Assembly (NCBI GenBank): GCA_947039485.1
Contig: CAMQZC010000020.1
Location: 1-49,387 of the forward strand
Direction of reading: 5' to 3'
Source: an uncultured Verrucomicrobiales bacterium
GTDB taxonomy: Bacteria; Verrucomicrobiota; Verrucomicrobiia; Verrucomicrobiales; Akkermansiaceae
Length of the DNA: 49,387 nt
Below, piece after piece: positions 16,201-23,978 of the stretch. The translations under genes and the position numbers were made by a program. The notes under the pieces were generated by a model. That model ran no database searches and was not told where the DNA came from. It saw only the letters and a list, made by a program, of their open reading frames with translations. Positions within the stretch are counted from its first letter, which is position 1; the number at the start of each line of letters is the position of its first letter.

Positions 16201-19200
16201 CATTATCAACATGGGCAATGCTCAAGGTGGTACACTGACTAATGTCGCTGATTTGACCCTGCAAGGTGGGGACACATTTGCGCAAATCACATCTACTGGT
16301 ACCATCTTGACATCAGGATCTCTGAGCATGACAGGCGACTTGAGTGCAGTAGCTCTAGTCGGCGTGGACAAGTTGCAGCTCAATGGCGGTAATCTCACGC
16401 TCAGCACAACGGCTACAACCAGTATTGGCCATCTTGAGGCGACAGGCAACTTGACCCTCAATGGTGCGCTCATCCTGGGTAGCGAAGGCTCTAGTCTCGC
16501 TCATAGCGCAGGCAGCATCGAGACGCAGCAATTGCTCACCGTGCATGGCAGCCTCAGTGCTGCTAGCATCACCGCCTCCTCTGGCATTAGCATCTCAGGT
16601 GATGCTATCATTACAGGTAACGTGACAACTACCGCAGGCAATATCACGCTCAGCGGTGCTAGCAATAGCACTGCGGCACTGGAGACAGCAGGCGGCAGCA
16701 TCCTCGTTGAGGGCTCCTTGAGCGCAGACTCTGTGCAAGCGAGCGCTGGTATTGAGATTAAAGGCAGCGCGACTATCACAGGTAACATCGCAACGAGTGC
16801 TGGCAATATCAGTCTCGGCTCGACAATACATGACCAACATAGCGTAGCTGATCTCAGCACGAGTGGCACATTGACGACGATGGGCTCACTCACGGGTACA
16901 AGCGTGACGGCACAGGAGCTCACACTGGGCGGCAAGATGGAGCTCTCGGGTTCTCTGGATGTGGATACAATCACCATTCAAAACAATCTCGTCTCCATCG
17001 CGCCTGTCATCACCGCTGGCAACCTCATTTCTGACTCACTCACCATCAATGCCTCTGCGGACATCCTCTTTGGACTTGGTATTGAGGCTGGCGGCAGTGT
17101 CGTCCTCATTGATCTTGAGAGCGCCTTCACTGGTAATCTCACGCTCACAGAAGTTGATACAGGCAACCGCCAGTACACCATTGGCGTCAACGCCAATGGA
17201 GACATCATTATCTCTATGGTGATGAGCGGTAATGAATGGACAGGAGGAGCGGGTCTTGATACTGACTGGAGCAATGCTGGTAACTGGGATGGAGATTTAC
17301 CAAACCTCGATGATGCCAACAATAACGCCCTCTTCGGAGGAGCAGGTGGTAACATCACGGTAACTGATCAACAGGCAGCCTACGATATCACAGTTGCAGC
17401 AACTGCAGCGGACGATGTCTATCATCTCTCTGGCTCAGGCTCATTGCAGAGCTACCAGATTGATGTGAATAAAGGTGTCCTTGAGCTTGGCGTTAATACA
17501 GAAGTGATTTTTGATGATGCTATTATCGGCTCAGGTTCTGTCTACATCGGAGCACAGGGCTCACTCATCATCCAAGATGGAGCAACGCTCAAAGCCTCTC
17601 AACTCCTCATTCAGATGGATGGCGCTAATAGCGGCTCACTGCAAATTGCAAGTGATTCGGCACTCATTATCGCTGGCTCACTCAATGCGGCAGGTCTTAC
17701 GATTATCAATGATGGTAATCTTAGTATCGGCACAGGCTCATCTATCGGCTTTGTCGATGGTACAGGTAAGCTGCTTATTACAGGTAGTGATGTCGTGCTG
17801 GGTGGTGTTAGCGCTGATATGGGCAGTCTCGTCATTGATGAAGATGCCAGCCTGACTATCGGACAAAACACGCTTAGCTCCATCACAAATAACGGCAATC
17901 TGCACATCAAGGCAATTGATGCGCTCGATGCGGCTCTGAGCCTCAGCGGCACAGGCAATACCACTATTGGCACCATCTTTGATGGTGCAGCTATTGAGCT
18001 CGTCGATGCTGGCAGCAGCTTATTAATTAAAGGTGATGCAAGTCTATCCTCGCTAGATAACAATGGTCAACTGATTGTTGAGGGCAGCCTCACACTCACT
18101 AGCCATAACAGCAATGCAGGTGATATCCAAGCTGATGAGCTTATTCTTGATATTGCGGCAACACGCGCACTAGACTCGCTGGGCAGCAACTTTGGCGACC
18201 TGAAGGTAAATACCCTCACGATCAATGGAGAGCTCTCAACGGGCGATTACATGATAACAGCAGAATCTATCAGCAACCAAACAGGTGTTGGTAATGCTCA
18301 GTTGCATCTCACAGCGCTCGTCAGTTGGGCGACTGATGGCAACATGGACATCGACGGTAGCTATAACCTCATCAGCTCATCCAACGCACAAATTGCGCTT
18401 GATGAGCAGAGCAAGGCAGCTATCAATGATCTCGTCCATGCTGGTAAAGACATCTTCTACTCAACAGGGGTCGATGGTGTAGAGCTCGAGATTGCTGCTG
18501 CGACAGATCGTCGCTGGAGCACCTCGAACAACTTTGCCGTCACCCCTGGATATGAGGGTGAGGATGGCGTGACCATAACTCCCATCTTTGAGAATGAGGA
18601 GATGGTGGACATCGGCGGTGGCAACATGGTCAACAAGGTGAACCCTGTGAGCAGCGATATACTCGACAGCGTTGAGCAGATTGCCGTTGATGAGAGCATC
18701 ATCATTGATTTGGTCGGTGTAGCTACAACTGCAGATGGCAGCCTCCAACTCAACAATATGTTTGGCAGTAAGGGCGAGATATTCTGGGTGCAGGGCGATG
18801 GTATAGATCTGGACTTTGTCACGCTTAATGCGAGCAAGCTCGACAGTGCAGCAACGGCACAGTTTACATTCAAGGCTAGCGATGTCACCGTGCAAGTGAC
18901 TAGCGAAAATGGCGCGAGCCAAGAGTTTGCAGAGATGCAGCTCGACTCCGCAAAGCTCGATGTAAAAGCCGATGCAAAGCTCGATGTCATCTCTCTTGAT
19001 CTGGTAGACAGTGATGTTGTCGTCGATGCTGATGCCACTCTCAATGTCGGCTCCATCAAGGGCGATGAGGACTCTAGCCTCTCGGGTTGGATCAACATCA
19101 CTGGCAGCGGTAGCGACTACGAGGGTACATTCAACGATGCAACGATCGCCACAACAGACGGTGGTGCTAGCATCTCGCTCAAGGTCTCAGAGGGTCTTAG

Positions 19201-20809
19201 CATAGCAGGCACAGCTGGTTTGATTGGTCTCACTGAGACAGATGGTAACACTCTCAACAAGATTGAGACCACAGGTGCTAGCATCGTGATGGGAGTAGGC
19301 GAAAGTGGGCTCAAGCTCACAGAGGCATCCAGCATGACTGGTGGTACCCTGAATGTGAACCTCACTGAGGAGAGCATGGGCGGCACACTCTTTGATGACT
19401 TGCAGGGAGAAATCTCACTGACCGACACCGTAATCAATGTTCGATCCGCTAATTCCAGTATGGTGCTCAGCGATCTAAATACCACGCTGCTTGATCTGGG
19501 TGATCTCGTCAGCCTCGATGGTGTGACCGTAGAACTCGATGGCGTCTTTGACAAGTACTATACCAATGTGCGCATTGAAAATGGTTCTATTGTCGCTGAC
19601 ATCAAAACAGACCACTACGTCAGCTATGGCTTGAGTGCCAATGGTATCGCTGGAGCGCAGCTGCTTAGCAAGGCTCTCGCTAACTACAACCCTCAGGACA
19701 TGGATATTGATAATGATGGTGATGGCACGATGGATGCGCACTCGCGCCCCGATCTCGCCGCCGCCCTCAACAGCATGGATCTCTACATCGCTATGGGCAA
19801 CGGTGCTGCCGCAGATAAACTCGCAGCTGCCGTTGCAGGTGCGAGTGTCACCGCTCTGGGTTCTGCTCAGATGGGCGACATGGAGCGTCAACTGGGTAGC
19901 ATCCGCAACCGCACAATGAGCATGGGACTTAGCCCCTATGAGCATAGTGAGGATCAGACCACATCACAAGCATGGATTAGTGCCGAGGGTGGTAGCAGCA
20001 AACTTGATAATGATGGTACCGCAGCTGGTCATGACCTGAGCAGCTTTGGTGGTAGCTTTGGTGTTGACTTTGATGTCCACCAGCAGCTTAGCCTAGGTGT
20101 AGCCATTACAGCAATGTATGGCAGCATCGACTCTGATGCCGCTGACGTGGGTGATGGCTCGCTCAACACGACCTATATCACGCTCTTTGCTCGTAGCAAT
20201 GTTAAGCGCTGGTCGCATAGCTTCATCGCCAGCTTTGGCTCATCGGATGCCGATATGGATCGTACCGTTCACTATTTTGGTGATAGCTACAAGACCAAGG
20301 GCAGCACCGATGGTACAAGCTTTGGCCTGATGTATGAGCTGGGCTACACCATCCCTCTTGATGAGGAAATGAACACCTGCTGGCAGCCGATCTTTAACAT
20401 CAGCTTCATTAGCAGCAGCCTCGATGGCTACACAGAAAAGAACAGCGATGCGGCCCTCAAGGTTGGTGAGCAGAGCAATAGCTATGCCACCATCGGTGCA
20501 GGTGCTCGTATTGAGACCGTCATTGGGACCTCAACTTATAACCGCTCCTCGATCCTCTCTGGACGCGCCATGCTCAAGCTCGACGTGGGTGACCGCGCTG
20601 CTGAGGCTGATGTGAGCTTTGTTGATGCCGCTGGTGCCTCCGTCAAGATGACGGGCGCTGAGCCAGGAGCCTTTGGCTTTGAGCTCGGTGCTGGTCTCTC
20701 CATCCCCGTCACCTATGACACTGGCAGCATCTTCTTGGATGCGAATGTGGCACTGCGTAGCGGTATGACTGATGCCAGCGCCACTGTAGGCTATCGCTTC
20801 ACATTCTAA
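10226..20809 (+). CDS. Giant autotransporter with N-terminal SGNH/GDSL hydrolase
   Basis: 3,527 aa from the ATG at 10226; an in-frame upstream start at 10046 would add 60 residues with no signal peptide, so I reject it. Signal peptide 1-23 (S-P-V-I-A then K). Residues ~30-290 are an SGNH hydrolase: G-D-S with nucleophile S38, G-T-N-D with N160, and D274-A-V-H277-P-N, a complete catalytic set. A beta-rich segment follows (~300-480), then ~2,700 residues of parallel-beta-helix type Gly/Ser/Thr/Asn-rich repeats, including a recognisable autotransporter-associated strand (T-V-T-L-S-G-N-N-S-Y-S-G-G-T) near 1505. Residues ~3245-3527 form the outer-membrane beta-barrel, ending Y-R-F-T-F with a terminal aromatic. 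The passenger would be displayed on the surface as an esterase on a long stalk; a carbohydrate O-acetylesterase role is inference from neighbours. A weak promoter (TTGACT at 10139, GAGAAT at 10161) precedes it. Confidence 0.9.
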   Translation: MKLHIPLGLLAALVSLYASPVIAKTSTDLGNVMYIGDSISHGYNSSSHRWELHKIFADNGISYNEVGVMTGNSSGSMTDAITPGSIYGDVVFDNVHCANSSGRTDEVSGLVEGGSDRYNGSNINNWLGLSDVDNNGEAYTGATFTGDEAPDTYVMMLGTNDLLSDHGDAGFEGNPAAGQVAIDELLRNVKSIHTSISTATPNAKLIITTIPVFTNENGAIDSLATRQVIANYNEQLKTWASEQGANVMLVDVNVGLLDVTSSSPVMAVDDLLGDAVHPNSQGSRIIAANIAKAYGLAGRTAGQKRMGANGMAVNFYNDGNSLQFSEAALASKGFTTNNVTVTSNSLTMNQKSSISHNWSADTTLNNGYTLDFDLMMGDGAANGWNTTDDLSITLGNGSTAGILSINEAYIKWGDTVLYSLDMSASVNDLRLSYVMGDVLNGLEAGYYLWIDDMLIGEALDGVASDVDGLLVSYDGSGNVILGDIALDGSNAFAPSTEGITNAENGFVAGGSEVLRGLGSIDWLDSSSFDATFTLTELNGNLRLASGFVGGAGTSLDIIVTGETVIGKTLYANDGNYTGDIRVDIQGGLLTAAGWYGIHGSGTLTGNATMRFSADAKGVSAGASVFGVLSGIIDGNAYLEFSSHNLELNSWTGQANAASVVGVYSGSITGDMTMVFNTGTFNYNIVGGGFTSGSSIGGNTHVYINNGNFKTNIYGGSIAGTITGDTSLTISGGNIYGNLYAGSLSGTVGGKSSLTIIGTDAKFLGEGLINAGSEGGTHAGDSILTLKNITASSNEHGIDKFKGTLSGGIAGKATLLFDNVQLDTTLAATITDFDVIELSNNSRVQLSSFGGATQLNLAAGSSLTLTQTILITNKMTTQGAGSLIFSSDIVFDVSALGLTAASGSFTLFEGSLLLGDSFTSLGIANITGIAGMTALKKVTFNADGTVDLISELINYSYVGGSTEAEISSLNWDTKSPSFSGDTYQNGNSVTFSGFTDANLAENITASIITIADSAYLKLRSGDEGLFSLNAGEINLSANASLHLVGDVLSAESRIIGGVSSKLILDRTNENFTWASYSDMLTNFNGGLTIAAGQMNIVGTDVFTQLDHFVVNAGATLSINGVHTVSQDIYLTGDLSLTNVKLLADATINVMSDQATITGVGAGSLIYASITGDTSLTINDNMHIVGDINLTGDLIIGRSTSSGRLVTLGGGYKSGSALNFKSLVLEAGARVRIQHATTTLEDTNVSMGDGSIFRADSSNSNAGIAWGGLSLSANATIELNAQGGFSFSSLTNSGADSLLTVEAFNSTTRYTRIEFKSINDFDGTVSMADQVNAELILRGVVSQSAGQDVIFSGGIEVDVYDLTFVGEGGLHFENAVRIDGNMLLLGANVTMGAFSFADADASLNIYGGRVTLSEASYAATDNNIRIGEATLTSTQASMSMAQNLQLGGYDVTGMTLPAGYVSSAVAGSVDKPIYTTIDSASSAMSFTGVISDVTGSVGGLIIDGSGTVTLSGNNSYSGGTNIVSGSLIAGSNSAFGTGNISMVSGSLDLGGFVMSNAIETKSGSISNYAGYTGVITHSGTGVLELSLAASTSNLTADLMINSGTVKLAANSGDGSFKSITIASGATLDMSAGSVGLGGELTLGNNATLSFASGAGSGVSMGAGGNINLSAGDKFNINIIGGSGSILEMVLFDSCDLADFADFNFGFVGELQGIKASDLLNSVTFDGIDSGLLDDLYIIFNEDNQLVLTTEVDLVANVLWDGTSNSWSNGGAGWDMLNGGADVNYTSGSSVTFNAGTGTISIAEGVVANNMTVSGAGVDFDFTGSGNLSITGNLTVDKGASAGFDSTVELADSSIVTIGEGSSLSFGAGVQIITTLNNAGSIIADDLVVINNVIGGGNITASNITLQGDYNSLGTVIADTLTAKGSLSITTGSVLGSLVSDGTLSLDSSGVVTIKSVTGSLASLKNSGTLSIGSDLSITGTLTNTGSLDMGGFDLIINMGNAQGGTLTNVADLTLQGGDTFAQITSTGTILTSGSLSMTGDLSAVALVGVDKLQLNGGNLTLSTTATTSIGHLEATGNLTLNGALILGSEGSSLAHSAGSIETQQLLTVHGSLSAASITASSGISISGDAIITGNVTTTAGNITLSGASNSTAALETAGGSILVEGSLSADSVQASAGIEIKGSATITGNIATSAGNISLGSTIHDQHSVADLSTSGTLTTMGSLTGTSVTAQELTLGGKMELSGSLDVDTITIQNNLVSIAPVITAGNLISDSLTINASADILFGLGIEAGGSVVLIDLESAFTGNLTLTEVDTGNRQYTIGVNANGDIIISMVMSGNEWTGGAGLDTDWSNAGNWDGDLPNLDDANNNALFGGAGGNITVTDQQAAYDITVAATAADDVYHLSGSGSLQSYQIDVNKGVLELGVNTEVIFDDAIIGSGSVYIGAQGSLIIQDGATLKASQLLIQMDGANSGSLQIASDSALIIAGSLNAAGLTIINDGNLSIGTGSSIGFVDGTGKLLITGSDVVLGGVSADMGSLVIDEDASLTIGQNTLSSITNNGNLHIKAIDALDAALSLSGTGNTTIGTIFDGAAIELVDAGSSLLIKGDASLSSLDNNGQLIVEGSLTLTSHNSNAGDIQADELILDIAATRALDSLGSNFGDLKVNTLTINGELSTGDYMITAESISNQTGVGNAQLHLTALVSWATDGNMDIDGSYNLISSSNAQIALDEQSKAAINDLVHAGKDIFYSTGVDGVELEIAAATDRRWSTSNNFAVTPGYEGEDGVTITPIFENEEMVDIGGGNMVNKVNPVSSDILDSVEQIAVDESIIIDLVGVATTADGSLQLNNMFGSKGEIFWVQGDGIDLDFVTLNASKLDSAATAQFTFKASDVTVQVTSENGASQEFAEMQLDSAKLDVKADAKLDVISLDLVDSDVVVDADATLNVGSIKGDEDSSLSGWINITGSGSDYEGTFNDATIATTDGGASISLKVSEGLSIAGTAGLIGLTETDGNTLNKIETTGASIVMGVGESGLKLTEASSMTGGTLNVNLTEESMGGTLFDDLQGEISLTDTVINVRSANSSMVLSDLNTTLLDLGDLVSLDGVTVELDGVFDKYYTNVRIENGSIVADIKTDHYVSYGLSANGIAGAQLLSKALANYNPQDMDIDNDGDGTMDAHSRPDLAAALNSMDLYIAMGNGAAADKLAAAVAGASVTALGSAQMGDMERQLGSIRNRTMSMGLSPYEHSEDQTTSQAWISAEGGSSKLDNDGTAAGHDLSSFGGSFGVDFDVHQQLSLGVAITAMYGSIDSDAADVGDGSLNTTYITLFARSNVKRWSHSFIASFGSSDADMDRTVHYFGDSYKTKGSTDGTSFGLMYELGYTIPLDEEMNTCWQPIFNISFISSSLDGYTEKNSDAALKVGEQSNSYATIGAGARIETVIGTSTYNRSSILSGRAMLKLDVGDRAAEADVSFVDAAGASVKMTGAEPGAFGFELGAGLSIPVTYDTGSIFLDANVALRSGMTDASATVGYRFTF

Positions 20810-20828
20810 AGCGAGAAATATAAACTCA

Positions 20829-20870
20829 GGCGCGCGCTCTCCTGCTGGAGAGCGCGCGCCTCTTTTTTTT
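20829..20870 (+). terminator. Strong intrinsic terminator of the autotransporter gene
   Basis: A perfect 14-bp stem (GGCGCGCGCTCTCC / GGAGAGCGCGCGCC) with a TGCT loop, followed by TCTTTTTTTT. Confidence 0.93.
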
Positions 20871-20950
20871 CACTACGGACAAGTAAGATACTTGTAATTA
20901 CTCGATGATTGCCTTATTATATCATTATTAGCCATAACTAACATATTAAC

Positions 20951-22024
20951 ATGTCAGAATACTACCACAATCTATACTCGCTCTTTATCGATATGTCCTT
21001 TTACATGGTCATCGGACTGATCTTCACAGGCTTCCTGCATGCCTTTATCAAGGAAAAATGGATCAAGAAGCAACTGGGCTCAACATCAGCGAGCTCTCTT
21101 GTCAAGGCCGCCATGGTAGGGGTGCCCCTGCCACTCTGCTCCTGTGGAGTGATTCCTATGGCCGTCTACCTGCGGCAAAATGGCGCCTCCAAGGGTGCCG
21201 TCATGTCATTCTTGACATCGACACCACAGACGGGTGTCGATAGCATTATTGCAAGCTATGGGATGTTGGGTCCTATCTTTGCAGTCTACCGTGCACTAGC
21301 AGCCTTTATCTCAGGCATCGTGACAGGGGCAATAACAGAGCTGCTGGACACTAACGAGCCAGCACCCCAACCCGAGAAGAAGTCCTGCTGCTCGCATAGC
21401 TCATCCGAGACGAGCCCCGAGACCGACACGGCACAGGCGAGCTCCTGCTGCAGCTCCTCAGCAGCCAAGCCGGCGATGAGCCTCCCGGGAAAGCTGCTCG
21501 AGATGTTGCGCTATGCCTTTGGTAGCTTCCTTGATGATATCGCGTTAAACTTTGTCATCGGGCTGCTCATTGCCGCGCTGATTTCTACATTACTGCCAGC
21601 TGACTTGCTCGGCACGCTCAACAACCCTCTGCTCGCCATGCTGCTTGTCCTCATCATTGGCATTCCGATGTATGTCTGCTCGACAGCCTCCATACCCATC
21701 GCTCTCGCACTGATGATGAAGGGGCTCTCCCCTGGTACAGCCTTCGTATTTCTCTTTGCAGGCCCCGCAACCAACATCGCCTCAATCGCTGTGCTGCTCA
21801 AGGTATTTAGCAAGCGCAGCATCGCCATCTATCTCGGCTCAATCGCGCTCTGTGCAGTAACCTTTGGTCTGCTGCTCGATTATCTCCTCATCGATAGGGT
21901 AATTTCTGAGATTAGTGCTATCCATTGCGAGGAGCCATCCAATCTCAAACTTATAGTCGCACTTATCTTTGGGCTTTGCCTGCTGCTGAGCCTTTGGCGT
22001 AAGCTCCGCCATAAAGCCTCTTAA
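20951..22024 (+). CDS. Permease of the DUF318 / SO_0444-type Cu/Zn efflux family
   Basis: 357 aa, about eight membrane helices in two halves. The family signatures are visible: V-P-L-P-L-C-S-C-G-V-I-P near residue 57 (paired cysteines in a membrane segment) and M-Y-V-C-S-T-A-S-I-P-I near 240, with A-G-P-A-T-N-I-A-S near 275. The central loop (about 135-180) is Cys/Ser-rich with two C-C pairs (K-S-C-C-S-H-S-S and S-S-C-C-S-S), a likely metal-binding insert. The family is annotated as metal efflux or arsenical permease; copper/zinc fits best, but no regulator lies nearby. TAACAT ends 6 nt before the ATG. The 3' end overlaps the convergent sulfatase gene by 62 bp. Confidence 0.82.
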   Translation: MSEYYHNLYSLFIDMSFYMVIGLIFTGFLHAFIKEKWIKKQLGSTSASSLVKAAMVGVPLPLCSCGVIPMAVYLRQNGASKGAVMSFLTSTPQTGVDSIIASYGMLGPIFAVYRALAAFISGIVTGAITELLDTNEPAPQPEKKSCCSHSSSETSPETDTAQASSCCSSSAAKPAMSLPGKLLEMLRYAFGSFLDDIALNFVIGLLIAALISTLLPADLLGTLNNPLLAMLLVLIIGIPMYVCSTASIPIALALMMKGLSPGTAFVFLFAGPATNIASIAVLLKVFSKRSIAIYLGSIALCAVTFGLLLDYLLIDRVISEISAIHCEEPSNLKLIVALIFGLCLLLSLWRKLRHKAS

Positions 22025-23633
22025 AGGCAGCGGACTTATCAGGCATGGGCACGAGGCTGCCCGTCTTAAAGCCATGAGGGTTATTTGCCTTGTAGCTGGG
22101 CATAAGAGCCTTACTCTGACGCAGCTCCTTGCTGAGCAATCTGGCCATCTGCATAGCGCGAGCAGGCTGTGAGCCTGAGAGTTCATTCTTTTCCCCGATG
22201 TCATCACGCAGGTTGTAGAGTTTGATTTGCTGGGCTTCATGCTGGTAGATTATCTTCCAATCGCCATAAACGAGGGCTGAGCCTGCACCATAACCAGCTT
22301 CGCTGCGCAATCCCGCAACCCAGCTGTTGGGCAGGTGAAAGAGCAGAGGGCGTGCCTCGCTCTCCTTACCGCGGAGCAGGGGAAGGAAGCTCTTACCATC
22401 GAGCGCACGTGCCTTACCGCCAGCCATCTCGATGATACTGGGGAAGAAATCCTCAATGATAACGGGGCTATTATTGATACGGCCACCCGCGGTTTTACGA
22501 GGCCATTTGACCATCATGGGTACTCGGATGCCACCCTCGTGGAGAGAGCCCTTGCCGTGCTTCAGTGGAGCATTTGCCTGCGCCATGCGTCCGCAAACGG
22601 AGAGCCCACCATTATCGCTCATAAAGATAATAATCGTGTTCTCATCCTCACCATTGAGCTTGAGCCAATCCATGAGCGCGCCTAGACTCAGATCCATACC
22701 CTCAATGAGTGTGCTGTAGTTACGCTCAGAGTTATTCCAAGGATGTCCATCATTGGGATTGCTGTACTTGGGCGCAAGATGCTTGTTGTAACCTCGTGCA
22801 TCAAAGGGAGCGTGAATGGCATAGAGGGACATATAGAGGTAGAAGGGCTTATCTACTTTCTTGAGTTTATCCAGCTGCTCAATCGCCTTGATGGTGAGAG
22901 CTTGGGTGAGAAAGACATCCTCATCATAGAAGCGTGATTCGTCGAGACCTTGGACGGCAAAGCGGCTTGCTTGTCCGTATTTTTTACTACCTCGATAGTT
23001 GGCAGGCCCACCCGTCTCGCGCCCTGCGATATTGTAGTCAAAGCCGAGATTGAGGGGATTGGCACCGGGTGTTCCTTGAGTACCCCAGTGAGCTTTGCCT
23101 ACGTGGATGGTACGATAGCCCAGCCGCTGGAGCTTCTGGGGAAGCGTCTTGCTAATAAAGCAAGGTTTTGTCATTTTGTAGTCGAGCGGCGCACCTGTGA
23201 TGGCTTGCGTCGTGTGACCCTTTGCAGGCGTGCCGAGGGGCTGCAACCCATTAACACTCCATTCGGGGCTCTGCAGGTTCGGGTGCCTTGAATCGGTACT
23301 CTGGTCACAGTTGAGCGTCCAATTGGTAACGCGATGCTTTGCCGCATTGATGCCAGTCATGAGGCTAGTGCGCGTAGGTGAGCTCACGGGACATGCATAG
23401 GCTCGGGTGAAGAGCATGCTATTGGCAGCCAATCGCTCCATGTTAGGTGTGCGGTAGCGCTTGTTGAGATAAGTCTCCTTGGGCTGCCCATCAGCATCAC
23501 GCCAGAAGGGGACGCTGGTATCTTGCCAGCCCATGTCATCGACCAAGAAGAAAATGATGTTAGGTTTATTATCACTTCCAACGGCCACGAGGGGGTAAAT
23601 CAGCAGGGGGAGAGCTAGTGTGGAAAGACGCAT
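21963..23633 (-). CDS. Secreted sulfatase, Ser-type active site
   Basis: 556 aa from the ATG at 23633, chosen because it gives a signal peptide (M-R-L-S-T-L-A-L-P-L-L, cleavage about residue 20) and lies 25 nt downstream of a promoter. Alkaline-phosphatase-like sulfatase: metal-binding D32-D33 (V-D-D-M-G-W), signature S84-S-P-T-R88-T-S-L-M-T-G, H-V-G-K-A-H-W near 180, M-S-D-N-G-G near 335 and K-H-G-K-G-S near 360. The catalytic position, to be converted to formylglycine, is Ser where most bacterial sulfatases have Cys, so an anaerobic radical-SAM maturase (anSME) is needed; none is in this window. Likely substrate: sulfated sugars of host or dietary glycans. Confidence 0.93.
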   Translation of the reverse strand: MRLSTLALPLLIYPLVAVGSDNKPNIIFFLVDDMGWQDTSVPFWRDADGQPKETYLNKRYRTPNMERLAANSMLFTRAYACPVSSPTRTSLMTGINAAKHRVTNWTLNCDQSTDSRHPNLQSPEWSVNGLQPLGTPAKGHTTQAITGAPLDYKMTKPCFISKTLPQKLQRLGYRTIHVGKAHWGTQGTPGANPLNLGFDYNIAGRETGGPANYRGSKKYGQASRFAVQGLDESRFYDEDVFLTQALTIKAIEQLDKLKKVDKPFYLYMSLYAIHAPFDARGYNKHLAPKYSNPNDGHPWNNSERNYSTLIEGMDLSLGALMDWLKLNGEDENTIIIFMSDNGGLSVCGRMAQANAPLKHGKGSLHEGGIRVPMMVKWPRKTAGGRINNSPVIIEDFFPSIIEMAGGKARALDGKSFLPLLRGKESEARPLLFHLPNSWVAGLRSEAGYGAGSALVYGDWKIIYQHEAQQIKLYNLRDDIGEKNELSGSQPARAMQMARLLSKELRQSKALMPSYKANNPHGFKTGSLVPMPDKSAAFKRLYGGAYAKGSAAGKAQR

Positions 23634-23658
23634 AGATAAACGTGATAAAACAAGGTGC

Positions 23659-23687
23659 AGTGTATAGAACAGAAGCTTACAAGTCAA
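23659..23687 (-). promoter_or_regulatory. Sulfatase promoter
   Basis: On the minus strand TTGACT, 17-nt spacer, TACACT; the -10 ends 25 nt before the ATG, leaving a leader of about 18 nt. Confidence 0.55.
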
Positions 23688-23747
23688 CAAAATTCCTAGC
23701 ATCGATAAATCGACAGAATTTGAGCCGATAAATAATTCCCATCATTA

Positions 23748-23908
23748 TTGAACATAAGGTCAAGCAAATGCGTCTCTACTATAACAAAGCAAGCTCGCAA
23801 GGGAAGGGAAGGAGAGAGCCCCCCCTCGCATCATAAGAGCAGCTTTGGGTTTCATAGGTAAAATGAAGCGAGCGCAAAGGATAGTCCTTCGCGCTCGACT
23901 TCGTTTAT
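23748..23908 (+). repeat. Intergenic hairpin repeat, copy 2
   Basis: Second copy of the element at 9710-9865, same orientation, lying between the divergent sulfatase and DUF2339 genes. The hairpin is at about 23864-23903 (GAAGCGAGCGC / GCGCTCGACTTC) and is the best conserved part, followed by GTTTA. The middle diverges more (a CCCCCC run, small indels). Confidence 0.6.
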
Positions 23909-23942
23909 GGGATAGAGCCACATTGTATCGATGATTGAGAGC

Positions 23943-23970
23943 TTTACTTTTTTTTCATATAATTTATAAT
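23943..23970 (+). promoter_or_regulatory. DUF2339 gene promoter, leaderless spacing
   Basis: TTTACT (23943-23948), 16-nt spacer, perfect TATAAT (23965-23970), ending 8 nt before the ATG at 23979. Confidence 0.6.
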
Positions 23971-23978
23971 GATGGTTT

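Noticed and set aside
18457..19101. Long minus-strand frame inside the autotransporter gene
   Set aside because: Its Ser/Leu/Pro-rich composition is the reverse reading of the Gly/Ser/Asp repeat codons; several such shadows occur along the gene.
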